Origin: Allomuricauda sp. CAU 1633
GTDB taxonomy: Bacteria; Bacteroidota; Bacteroidia; Flavobacteriales; Flavobacteriaceae
Reading direction: 5' to 3'
Assembly (NCBI RefSeq): GCF_017313225.1
Contig: NZ_JAFLNE010000002.1
Coordinates: forward strand, 558,001-622,000
Length of the DNA stretch: 64,000 bases
Both the position numbers and the translations under genes were made by a program. Of this stretch, positions 10,482 to 18,020 are shown piece by piece. The stretch's first letter is position 1; the number at the start of each line of letters is the position of its first letter. The notes beneath the pieces were generated by a model. That model saw only the letters and a program-made list of their open reading frames with translations. It was not told where the DNA came from and did not search any database.

Positions 10482-10544
10482 GCAGTCTGGTAGCGTACAC
10501 GCATGGGGTGCGTGTGGTCGCTGGTTCGAATCCAGTCATCCCGA
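10471..10544 (+). tRNA. tRNA-Pro (anticodon GGG)
   Basis: A full cloverleaf can be drawn. The acceptor stem pairs CGGGATG with CATCCCG, followed by an A discriminator. The D stem is GCGC/GCGT, the anticodon stem CACGC/GCGTG closes a loop ATGGGGT, and the T arm is CTGG-TTCGAAT-CCAG. Loop positions 34-36 read GGG, which decodes CCC and CCU proline codons. CCA is not encoded. An integrase gene starts 230 bases downstream in the same orientation, so this is the probable integration target. Confidence 0.95.
10523..10532 (+). other. Putative attL core in the tRNA-Pro T-loop
   Basis: GGTTCGAATC spans the T-stem and loop of tRNA-Pro, a common crossover site for tyrosine recombinases. The integrase gene follows on the same side. 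Confidence 0.5.
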
Positions 10545-10551
10545 CAAAATG

Positions 10552-10638
10552 GGTTTTAAAGGAACCCAATAAAAAGTCAATCAAATGATTTTCAAAGAAT
10601 TACATTTTTTTTGATTTCATTTGATTGGCTTTAAAACC
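10552..10638. repeat. Nested inverted repeats next to attL
   Basis: GGTTTTAAAG (10552-10561) pairs with CTTTAAAACC (10629-10638), and inside it CAATCAAATGA (10578-10588) pairs with TCATTTGATTG (10617-10627). Both arms are perfect. They sit between the tRNA and the integrase gene, where accessory sites for integrase or excision factors would be expected. They could also help terminate the tRNA transcript. Confidence 0.6.
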
Positions 10639-10709
10639 AAAACAAAAGTTACCTATTCGGTTACCTTTTTTTGACCGATTTTTTTCGATACTTTGGTAAC
10701 CCTTTAGCA

Positions 10710-10736
10710 TTTGACTTTCACTTCGATTTGACTTTC
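10710..10736 (+). repeat. Direct repeat TTTGACTTTC x2, candidate integrase arm sites
   Basis: TTTGACTTTC is present at 10710-10719 and 10727-10736, spaced 17 bp. The same decamer occurs at 23721-23730 (upstream of the mobilisation genes) and inverted at 44525-44534 (upstream of the excisionase-like gene). The location next to attL suggests arm-type binding sites, which is inference. Confidence 0.4.
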
Positions 10737-10772
10737 AAAACAAAATCGAATATTCACCTAAAGTGAGAGTCT

Positions 10773-12029
10773 ATGGGAATTTCAAGAACTTTTAGCATCC
10801 TTTTTTGGCTCAATACAGCCAAGGAAAAAAATGGTTTTGCACCGATTTATGCACGGATAACCGTGGATGGAAAGCGTGCAGAAATCAGTTTGAAACGTAA
10901 AACAAAAGTTACCTTATGGGATCCGGAGGCCAGTAAAACCGTTGCCAGGACCTCCCAAGGGAAGCAATTGAACGACTATTTGGACGAGGTACATGCCAAG
11001 TTATTGGCCTGTCATAAACAATTATCCTCTGATTTTGAATTGGTTACAGCGCAATCGATTAAAGCGAGGTTCGTCGGGGTGGATTCCCGACACAAAACTT
11101 TGCTACAATTGGTGAGCTATCACAATGAGAACATGGAGGGAACCTTAAGGCCGGGAACCCTTAAAAATTACTACACCACGGAGAATTATCTCAAAAAGTT
11201 CTTGCTGAAACAGCAAAAGACCGGGGATATCTACCTACGTCATATGAGGTATAGCTTTATTATCGATTTTGAGCAGTTCCTTCGCAAGGGTCCATCCTTG
11301 CAACGTTCAAATTCATTGAACAATAATGGGGTTATGAAACACCTTTCCCGGTTAAAGAAGCTGATGAACCTTGGCCTCGATCTGGAATGGTTGGACAAAA
11401 ACCCCTTTGCCCGTTACAAATTGAAGTTCCATAAACACAAAAGTGAGTTTTTGGAAAAACAAGAACTTGAATCCTTGATTAAAGCCTTTATTCCCGAGGA
11501 AGGCCTTCGTATCGTCAGGGATGTCTTCGTGTTTTGCTGTTATACGGGCCTATCCTATAGTGATGTCAAAAAATTGAAAAGTGGCAATGTCGTTAGGGGT
11601 ATTGATGGCAAGTTCTGGTTGTTCTTGCAACGGACCAAGACCAATTATCCGCTTCGGATTCCCTTGTTGGAAGAGGCGATGCTGATTTTGGAGCGATATA
11701 AGGATGCTCCCGGAACCGGGAAGGATTATCTTTTGCCTGTTTTTGTAAACCAAAAAATGAACACCTATATCAAAGAGGTGGCAAAAAGGATAGGTATAGA
11801 TAAAAATCTGACCTTTCATTCGGCAAGGCACACTTTTGCCACTACGGTCACGCTCTCCAATGGGGTTCCCATCGCAACGGTTTCCAAGTTGTTGGGCCAT
11901 ACCAAGATCACAACGACACAGGTTTATGCCAGAGTATTGGAAGATAAGATCAGTTCGGATATGGAAGGACTTCGTTCAGTACTCAGAAATAATTCTGAAA
12001 ATGATAGTGGTTTTGTTTCAGGATGGTAA
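10773..12029 (+). CDS. Tyrosine recombinase / ICE integrase
   Basis: 418 residues. The N-terminal arm-binding region (about 1-100) is of the kind found in Bacteroidota transposon integrases. A SAM-like core-binding domain covers about 105-215 and the catalytic domain about 225-400. Visible catalytic residues are HSARH (His349, Arg352), LGHT (His376) and the nucleophile Tyr385 in QVYARV; the beta-hairpin lysine is probably in RTKT (287-290). Box I reads CYTGLSYSDV (256-265) with no arginine at the usual place, as is known for IntDOT-type enzymes. It should catalyse integration into and excision from the tRNA-Pro site. The ATG follows the TTTGACTTTC repeats by 36 bases. Confidence 0.95.
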   Translation: MGISRTFSILFWLNTAKEKNGFAPIYARITVDGKRAEISLKRKTKVTLWDPEASKTVARTSQGKQLNDYLDEVHAKLLACHKQLSSDFELVTAQSIKARFVGVDSRHKTLLQLVSYHNENMEGTLRPGTLKNYYTTENYLKKFLLKQQKTGDIYLRHMRYSFIIDFEQFLRKGPSLQRSNSLNNNGVMKHLSRLKKLMNLGLDLEWLDKNPFARYKLKFHKHKSEFLEKQELESLIKAFIPEEGLRIVRDVFVFCCYTGLSYSDVKKLKSGNVVRGIDGKFWLFLQRTKTNYPLRIPLLEEAMLILERYKDAPGTGKDYLLPVFVNQKMNTYIKEVAKRIGIDKNLTFHSARHTFATTVTLSNGVPIATVSKLLGHTKITTTQVYARVLEDKISSDMEGLRSVLRNNSENDSGFVSGW

Positions 12030-12080
12030 TAACTGTACATAATCCTTTTTGAAATAAGTGAAGGGTCTTTGTTGATGAAG

Positions 12081-12114
12081 TTGAAATGTCGCAAATATTT
12101 ACTAAATTTGCGAC
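12081..12114 (+). promoter_or_regulatory. Promoter overlapped by an inverted repeat, AbiE operon operator
   Basis: A TTG -33 element (12081-12083), a 19-bp spacer and TAAATTTG (12103-12110) make a good Bacteroidota promoter. GTCGCAAAT (12088-12096) and ATTTGCGAC (12106-12114) form a perfect 9-bp inverted repeat over the -7 box. AbiEi-type antitoxins are known to repress their own operon by binding inverted repeats, so this is the likely autoregulatory site. Confidence 0.65.
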
Positions 12115-12133
12115 AAAATAATAAAATTGTAGT

Positions 12134-12745
12134 ATGGACTCCATTGATGACCATATCAAAAATGAAATGGCCAAGGCTGATAAGGGAACCATATTCTTTA
12201 CGGAGGATTTTTTGAATTTTGGTTCGGCAAAAGCAGTTGGAAAAGCTTTGGAACGGCTTTCGAACAAAGGTGAAATTACCCGCGTGGCAAGGGGTATGTA
12301 TGCAATTTTGGAAAAACACAAGGTATTTGGAGAAATTCGACCTTCCACGGAAGAAATAGCTAAGGCGATCGCAAAGCGGGACAAGGCCCGAATTATTCCA
12401 ACTGGGGTGTTGGCCTTGAACGTATTGGGTCTTTCCACACAGGTGCCATTAAATACAGTATACCTGACCGATGGTTCAGCACGATCCATAAAAGTGGGGA
12501 AGCGAACCATTAAATTTAAAAAGACCTCGCCAAAAAATTTATCGGTACTTGGTGAAATCAGTAGCTTGGTCATTCAAGCTTTGAAGGAGATAGGTAAGGA
12601 AAATGTTATGGCAAACGAAATACATATTGTCCTGAAACACCTCAAGAAGGAAAAAACCGAGCATTTGGAGCATGATATAAATCTGGCTCCAGAATGGATA
12701 CGTGTCATTATGCGAAAAGCATTAAATGATAAAAAAAATGGATAG
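12134..12745 (+). CDS. AbiEi-type antitoxin (DUF6088-like)
   Basis: 203 residues. The N-terminal winged helix-turn-helix (about 10-75: FTEDFLNFGSAKAVGKALERLSNKGEITRVARGMYAI) is the pattern of AbiEi/DUF6088 antitoxins. The C-terminal half (about 80-200) resembles the domain that neutralises the toxin in type IV systems. The gene overlaps the AbiEii toxin by 20 bases, so the two are translationally coupled. It should repress the operon from the inverted repeat directly upstream and keep the toxin inactive, stabilising the ICE or giving abortive infection against phage. Confidence 0.85.
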   Translation: MDSIDDHIKNEMAKADKGTIFFTEDFLNFGSAKAVGKALERLSNKGEITRVARGMYAILEKHKVFGEIRPSTEEIAKAIAKRDKARIIPTGVLALNVLGLSTQVPLNTVYLTDGSARSIKVGKRTIKFKKTSPKNLSVLGEISSLVIQALKEIGKENVMANEIHIVLKHLKKEKTEHLEHDINLAPEWIRVIMRKALNDKKNG

Positions 12746-13754
12746 ATGGTATAACGTTTCAGAGGAAGAGAAAAAAATAGCCTACAAGCAAATAGGGGAA
12801 CGTACCAACCTTCCAGCATTTGCTGTTGAAAAGGACTGGTGGGTCGTGCAGACATTGGCCATCCTATTCGAATTGGAAATAGGAGAGCATCTGGTATTCA
12901 AAGGAGGCACATCCTTAAGTAAGGCATGGAAAATTATTGAACGGTTCTCCGAGGATATCGATTTGGCCGTTGACCGTTCCTTTTTTGGGTTTGAAGGTGA
13001 TCTGGGCAAGAACCAGCGTACCAAACTTCGAAAAAAAGCAAGTGCCTACATCATTGACACAGTATTACCTGAAATACAAGCTGCCTTTATGGAGAAAGGT
13101 CTGAAAAATGTGCGAATTGAACCTGAAGAAATTGTTTCCAGTGACCAAGACCCGGTAATTCTAAGTGTTTATTATCCGAACGTGATCGAAACGCCAGGTT
13201 ATATACAGCCCAGGGTTCAAATAGAGATTGGTTGCCGATCTTTAAGGGAGCCATTTAAAAAAATGCCAATACTTTCATTGATTGATGAAAAGTTTCCAGA
13301 AGCTGCCTTTGCCCAAACCGCTGTCGAAATACCTTCGGTATTGCCCGAACGAACTTTCCTGGAAAAGATTTTTTTGCTACATGAGGAATTCCAAAGACCG
13401 GTTGATAAAATAAGAGTGGATAGGTTAAGTAGGCATTTGTACGATATTTATCAGATGTCGGTAAAGGAATTCGATGAGAAGGCTCTAGAAAACAAGGATT
13501 TATATGAAACTATTGTAAAACACCGCCATAGCTTCACAAAGTTGGGAGGCGTGGACTACAATTTGCACCAACCCCAAACCATCGATTTTATTCCCCCTGA
13601 AGATTTACTTCCAGCTTGGGAAAGGGATTACTTGATAATGCAAGAGCAAATGATCTATGGTGAATCCCCAACATTCAAGGAACTTACAGGGTATTTGGAA
13701 GCACTTCGAGGGCAGATCAATTCCATGTCATGGACAATGGACTGTAGTTTTTAA
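12726..13754 (+). CDS. AbiEii/AbiGii-type nucleotidyltransferase toxin
   Basis: 342 residues. The nucleotidyltransferase signature FKGGTSLSKAW ... RFSEDIDLAVDR is at residues 58-84: Gly60-Gly61-Thr-Ser63 bind the nucleotide, and Asp77 and Asp79 bind metal. Toxins of this family add nucleotides to RNA, including tRNA acceptor ends, and stop growth. Whether this one is bacteriostatic is not known. A second in-frame ATG at 12738 (MDRWYN) is an equally good start. It is the second gene of a two-gene cassette beside the integrase, a usual place for ICE stability or defence genes. Confidence 0.88.
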   Translation: MIKKMDRWYNVSEEEKKIAYKQIGERTNLPAFAVEKDWWVVQTLAILFELEIGEHLVFKGGTSLSKAWKIIERFSEDIDLAVDRSFFGFEGDLGKNQRTKLRKKASAYIIDTVLPEIQAAFMEKGLKNVRIEPEEIVSSDQDPVILSVYYPNVIETPGYIQPRVQIEIGCRSLREPFKKMPILSLIDEKFPEAAFAQTAVEIPSVLPERTFLEKIFLLHEEFQRPVDKIRVDRLSRHLYDIYQMSVKEFDEKALENKDLYETIVKHRHSFTKLGGVDYNLHQPQTIDFIPPEDLLPAWERDYLIMQEQMIYGESPTFKELTGYLEALRGQINSMSWTMDCSF

Positions 13755-13958
13755 AACTTTCTGTAATGACCAGCTTTTTCAATTCTCGTGAAATTGAATT
13801 GTATAAATGAATAAGTTCTCATAGCCATTTAATAGAATACTACCAGGAATAAATTCTGGGATTGAAACTTTTTACAGAGAATCTACCCATTATAAAAGTT
13901 TTATTTTAGGAATAGTTTATTTATTCCAATTTTTTTCGCAAGATAAGCTCGCATAATT

Positions 13959-14033
13959 TTCTCGGACAAGGGACGGCATAAAGCCGCTCCTTATGTCACT
14001 ATTTATTCCGTTTCCTTTCCGCTCCAAAATTTT
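13959..14033 (+). repeat. 75-bp duplicated leader element, copy 1 (upstream of parB-like gene)
   Basis: The element begins TTCTCGGACAAGGGACGG, contains the small hairpin CGGC-ATAAA-GCCG, continues with GTCACTATTTATTCCG and ends CTCCAAAATTTT. It is 68/75 identical, without gaps, to 21407-21481. It ends 51 bases before the ParB-like start codon. The rest of the 330-base gap after the toxin gene shows nothing else I can name. Confidence 0.75.
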
Positions 14034-14084
14034 GTCTTCCGCTTGGTAACCGCTCAAATATTGTTTAACCAAAATCCAAAAATC

Positions 14085-15881
14085 ATGGAAACACAAACAA
14101 AACAAAGAGCGACACGCAAAAAAGGTGACAAACAAGGTGGAAGGGCATTGAAATCTTCATCCCATGGAAATGCTGTATCGGTTCCTCAGATCCAGTTGTT
14201 GGGAATTGAATCGGTTTTCCCAGATCCCGGTCAACCCCGAAAGACCTTTGATGCACAAAGCTTGGACCATTTGGCACAGAGCATTGCCGAACATGGGGTA
14301 TTGCAGCCGATCACGGTCCGGAAATCTGATGACAGCTATATCATTGTCATGGGGGAACGTCGGTTCCGTGCAAGTAAATTGGCAGGGTTAACCACTATCC
14401 CTGCCATGGTTAGGGACTATGTCGATACCGAAGTTCTGGAGGTGCAGATCATCGAAAACCTGCAACGGAAGGATGTGGAACCGACAGAGGAGGCCGAGGC
14501 CATCCAGTTTTTGTTGGACCGTTACGAACCCGGTGAGATAGCCAAACGTTTGGGGCGTTCGGAAAACTATGTCCGCCAGCGCATCAAACTGGCAGGCTTG
14601 ATTGAGGGATTCAAGGTTTTTGTCAGAACTGGGGAAATGACAATTTCTCTGGGAGCGGCAGTGGCGCTTTTTGACCCAGGGGAGCAGCAGATGATGTTGG
14701 ACAGTCTAGAAGGGGATTTTCAGGGACATCGAATCAAACGGATGATTGAAAGCCGAACCTATGATTTGACCCAAGCCTGTTTTGATGTGACAGATAAGAC
14801 CTTAGTGACCAAGGCAGGGGCATGTACTGTGTGTCCCTTCAATGCCGCCAACCAAGGCAACTTGTTTGGAGATGGGAAAATGGTCTGTACCCGGACCTCC
14901 TGTTTTGAGAACAAAAAGACCAAGACCTTTATGCAACTCTTGAAAAGAGTGAAAAAGGAGGGATTGAAACTGGTACCGAACATCAGCCAATATTGGGTGG
15001 AGGAGGAACGCAACCAATGGGTCATGGCCCAAATGGAAAAAGTGGGCCTTGAAGTACATTTGACCAATGAATTGGACATTTTAAAGCAGCCAATTGAGCC
15101 TACCTTGGAAAGCATTAAAGAGGAGCACCGGCATTATGAATATACAGAGAAAGAGTTGGCTGAATTCCTGGACGAGTCCATGGAATCCTTTACCGAGGAA
15201 AAGGAGGCATGGGACAATGCATTGGACCATGGCTTTGAAAAGGGTATTCTGCTAGAAACTGATACCTATTTGACACAGCCTGTTTTTGTGAAGGTCAGGG
15301 AAGAAACCAATGATGGAAGTTCAAGTGCAAAGCCTTTGGAGAAACGTAAGATGTCAGAATGTACCCCAGAGGAACAGATCATCAAGATCAATGCTCGGGA
15401 AATGCGGAAAAAACAAATCGAGAACAATAACCAGTTCAAGGAGGTGGTGGATATGATCAGGGAGACAGATTATATTGATCGAAAGAAAGCTTTGACCACG
15501 GATGAAATGGTGGCCATTTCCATCTCATTGTTCGAGAACAACATCGGGTTTTATAGCCAAAGGGAACATTTTAAAGACTTCTTTGGGGATGATTCAAGGT
15601 TATCCCACGAAGAACTGGTGGCCCGGTTCAAAGAAAACTTCAAGAAGGAGACTTTCCATAGACTGCTAAGGTTTCTATTGACCCGGCAGGTGCATCTTGG
15701 TGAAAGTAATCACACGAATGACCTGACCAACCGATCCTTTTATGTCGCAATTCAATCCTTCTACAAGGATAAGATTTCAGGTATTGAAGAAACCTATGTC
15801 GAAAGTCGTCAAAAGCGTGAAGCACGAATCAAGGAAAGGGTTACGGTCTTGGAACAACAGGTCAAGACAATTGAAGATTAA
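14085..15881 (+). CDS. ParB/RepB/Spo0J-family DNA-binding protein
   Basis: 598 residues from the ATG at 14085 (METQTKQ); an in-frame upstream TTG at 14043 lies in the leader and is less likely. A basic low-complexity tail (1-35) is followed by a ParB N-terminal domain (about 45-140) with PRKTF, HGVLQPITVR, GERRFRAS and ENLQRKDVEPTEEAEA, then an HTH (about 150-185, IAKRLGRSENYVRQRIKLA). A zinc-ribbon-like Cys cluster follows (CTVC, then CxxxxC near 245-275). The long C-terminal half is charged and helical and I cannot assign it. Such proteins in Bacteroidota ICEs may aid maintenance or regulate transfer genes. No ParA is present. A terminator follows at once. Confidence 0.85.
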   Translation: METQTKQRATRKKGDKQGGRALKSSSHGNAVSVPQIQLLGIESVFPDPGQPRKTFDAQSLDHLAQSIAEHGVLQPITVRKSDDSYIIVMGERRFRASKLAGLTTIPAMVRDYVDTEVLEVQIIENLQRKDVEPTEEAEAIQFLLDRYEPGEIAKRLGRSENYVRQRIKLAGLIEGFKVFVRTGEMTISLGAAVALFDPGEQQMMLDSLEGDFQGHRIKRMIESRTYDLTQACFDVTDKTLVTKAGACTVCPFNAANQGNLFGDGKMVCTRTSCFENKKTKTFMQLLKRVKKEGLKLVPNISQYWVEEERNQWVMAQMEKVGLEVHLTNELDILKQPIEPTLESIKEEHRHYEYTEKELAEFLDESMESFTEEKEAWDNALDHGFEKGILLETDTYLTQPVFVKVREETNDGSSSAKPLEKRKMSECTPEEQIIKINAREMRKKQIENNNQFKEVVDMIRETDYIDRKKALTTDEMVAISISLFENNIGFYSQREHFKDFFGDDSRLSHEELVARFKENFKKETFHRLLRFLLTRQVHLGESNHTNDLTNRSFYVAIQSFYKDKISGIEETYVESRQKREARIKERVTVLEQQVKTIED

Positions 15882-15893
15882 TTGGGATATAGT

Positions 15894-15924
15894 GAGGGGT
15901 CTGGAAACAGACTCCTCTTTTTTT
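15894..15924 (+). terminator. Rho-independent terminator after the parB-like gene
   Basis: GAGGGGTCTG, a GAAA loop, CAGACTCCTC (one G-U pair) and seven T residues. It lies 13 bases after the stop codon, between the parB-like gene and the convergent yedK gene. Confidence 0.85.
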
Positions 15925-15928
15925 ATGG

Positions 15929-16687
15929 TCATCCATAGGAAATGGACACCTCTTCGTAATCTACTTTGTCAATAATGCCGGAATAATTGGAATCAACACT
16001 TCTACTATATAAATCCTTGGTGATGGGATAGGCTTCCAGATCACCTTCCCATAAATCGTCATCGATAAGATCTTGAACGTCGGATTCATTGTTGCCATGA
16101 TGCAGCCAAGATTCCAGATTTTCGTCATCGATGATCACCGGTCGTCGTTTCTTTTCATTGTGGATTTCTTCAAACATAGGAGTTGCGTCCTTGGTCAATA
16201 CCGCAAAGGTCCTTCTTCCGTCTGCGGTGTTGGTATAAATGCCCGCTAGGTATAGTGGGTCACCGTTCTTTCTATGGAAGTAAAAGGGAACCTTAAAGTC
16301 TTTGCCCTTGACTTTCACTTTCGTATTGTGTGGTTCGAAGAAACCGTCCACGGGAATGATGCACCGCTGGTTCTCCCAACAGTAGCGGTACACGAAATGG
16401 TCGAAGAGCTTTTCGGATTTGGCATTCAGCCCCCCAAAGGTCTTTGGGTTCTTGAAATACTCCGTATAGTTTTCCTGCTTTTCCTTGGGGGGCATGATGC
16501 CCCACATCGCCGGGAGCATATTGTTGGGCTCTTCCTGGCCCAAAGTCCACATAACGGGATGGCTCCATCCATTGGCATGGAAATAAATGAGTTCCAGGTC
16601 GGTGTCAATGTCACCGTACATGGCCTTTACGGAAAGGAGTTTTTCCAGTTCCTTCCGTTCCCGGGTCTGTCTGGTCGAGTAGCACAT
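15929..16687 (-). CDS. yedK: SOS response-associated peptidase YedK/HMCES-like (SRAP domain)
   Basis: 252 residues. Cys2 directly follows the initiator Met (MCYSTRQ) and would be the catalytic residue that forms a covalent link with abasic sites in single-stranded DNA. Other SRAP marks are GLNAKSEK (about 85-92), CIIPVDGFFEP (about 110) with the active Glu, and EIHNEKKRRPVII (about 175) with the catalytic His. The protein shields abasic sites from error-prone bypass. It is divergent from a Pol IV gene across a 117-base region holding an inverted repeat, so both are probably induced together by DNA damage. Confidence 0.92.
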   Translation of the reverse strand: MCYSTRQTRERKELEKLLSVKAMYGDIDTDLELIYFHANGWSHPVMWTLGQEEPNNMLPAMWGIMPPKEKQENYTEYFKNPKTFGGLNAKSEKLFDHFVYRYCWENQRCIIPVDGFFEPHNTKVKVKGKDFKVPFYFHRKNGDPLYLAGIYTNTADGRRTFAVLTKDATPMFEEIHNEKKRRPVIIDDENLESWLHHGNNESDVQDLIDDDLWEGDLEAYPITKDLYSRSVDSNYSGIIDKVDYEEVSISYG

Positions 16688-16765
16688 CTTGAGGTTGAAT
16701 TATGCTGTATTAAGATAGGCAAAATTGTTAAAGTTTTGAAACGGGTCAACCCTTTCCGTACATTT

Positions 16766-16795
16766 GGATATTTTCCATATTATAGGAATAAATCC
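16766..16795. promoter_or_regulatory. Inverted-repeat operator between yedK and the Pol IV gene
   Basis: GGATATTTTCC (16766-16776) and GGAATAAATCC (16785-16795) are inverted copies with 9 of 11 positions matching, separated by 8 A/T bases. The site is 10 bases before the Pol IV ATG and 78 bases from the yedK start. Size and position suit a repressor controlling both divergent genes; the repressor is unknown. Confidence 0.55.
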
Positions 16796-16804
16796 AATAT
16801 TTGT

Positions 16805-18019
16805 ATGAAACCCACCATTCTCCATCTCGATTTGGATACCTTCTTCGTCTCCTGTGAGCGGCTGCTGGACAATCGTCTGATGAAGCGGCCCCTCTTGGTC
16901 GGTGGGTTGGGGGACAGAGGAGTGGTCGCGGCCTGTAGCTATGAGACCCGACGCTTTGGGGTGCATTCAGGGATGTCCATGAAAGTGGCCCGTAGGTTAT
17001 GCCCAGAGGCCACCGTCATCAAGGGCAATGCAGGGACCTATATGAAGTTCTCGGACAATGTGACCGAAATCATCAAGGAGAGTGTTCCGGTCTTTGAAAA
17101 GGCCAGTGTGGACGAGTTCTATGCGGACCTTTCGGGTATGGACCGTTTTTTTGGCTGCTATAAGTATGCCTCCGAAATGCGCCAACGGATCCTGAGGGAA
17201 ACAGGACTGCCCATTTCCTTTGGGCTCTCCCAGAACAAAGTGGTCTCCAAAGTGGCCACAGGGGAGGCCAAGCCCAACAACCAGATGAAGATCGACCTTG
17301 GACTTGAAAAGGAGTTCTTGGCGCCCCTACACATCCGTAAACTGCCCTCGGTGGGGGAGAAGACCTATGGGCTTTTGTCCAATATGGGGGTGACGACCAT
17401 ACAGACTGTACAGGAGCTGCCCCTTGAAATGCTGGAAAGTGCTTTTGGGTTGCACGGGCGGACCGTATGGATTCGGGCCCAAGGGCTGGACAATTCCCCC
17501 TTGGTCCCGTTTCATGAGCGGAAGTCCATTTCCACGGAACGTACCTATGGGAAGGATACCACCGATATGGTTAAACTGGAGACCACCTTGTTCGCCATGG
17601 CGGAGAACCTGGCCTATCAACTCCGAAGGGCCAACAAGATGACGGGCTGTGTGAGTGTGAAGATTAGATATAGTGACTTTAAGACCTATACGAAGCAGAA
17701 ACGGGTACCCTATACGGCTGCGGACCATGTTTTGGTGCCCTTGGTGAAGGAGCTCTTTACCTCCCTTTATGACCGGAGGATGCTGATCCGACTAGTGGGG
17801 GTCAACTACAGCCATATCGTTGGGGGACATTATCAGATCGACCTTTTCGCCGATGATGAAAAACTGCTCAACCTCTATCAGGCCATGGACCGGGTGCGGA
17901 ACCGTTTTGGGGAGTCCAGTTTGATGCGGGCCTCGGCCATGGGCGCCCATAGTATAGGAAGGGGAGGCAACCCTTTTGACGGACAACCGCCCATCTTATT
18001 GGCGCATAGACAACAATAG
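16805..18019 (+). CDS. dinB: Y-family DNA polymerase (Pol IV / DinB-like)
   Basis: 404 residues from the ATG at 16805 (MKPTILHLDLDTFF); the open frame extends far upstream but there it is antisense to yedK. Metal-binding Asp9 and the SVDEFYADL motif with Asp103-Glu104 are intact. The steric-gate FF is at 13-14 and the finger region YETRRFGVHSGMSMKVARRLCP follows. Helix-hairpin-helix (about 170-205) and little-finger domains (to about 345) are present. It performs translesion synthesis. The DnaE-type gene begins one base after its stop, so the two polymerases are co-translated, much like ImuB-DnaE2 cassettes, though a full active site makes this a working polymerase. Confidence 0.93.
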   Translation: MKPTILHLDLDTFFVSCERLLDNRLMKRPLLVGGLGDRGVVAACSYETRRFGVHSGMSMKVARRLCPEATVIKGNAGTYMKFSDNVTEIIKESVPVFEKASVDEFYADLSGMDRFFGCYKYASEMRQRILRETGLPISFGLSQNKVVSKVATGEAKPNNQMKIDLGLEKEFLAPLHIRKLPSVGEKTYGLLSNMGVTTIQTVQELPLEMLESAFGLHGRTVWIRAQGLDNSPLVPFHERKSISTERTYGKDTTDMVKLETTLFAMAENLAYQLRRANKMTGCVSVKIRYSDFKTYTKQKRVPYTAADHVLVPLVKELFTSLYDRRMLIRLVGVNYSHIVGGHYQIDLFADDEKLLNLYQAMDRVRNRFGESSLMRASAMGAHSIGRGGNPFDGQPPILLAHRQQ

Positions 18020-18020
18020 C

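Noticed and set aside
16309-16321. TTGACTTTCACTT resembling the attL decamer
   Set aside because: It lies inside the yedK coding sequence and lacks the first T; treated as chance.
16274-16804. Open frame extending about 530 bases upstream of the Pol IV start
   Set aside because: It is antisense to yedK, which has clear SRAP motifs; the Pol IV homology begins exactly at the ATG 16805.
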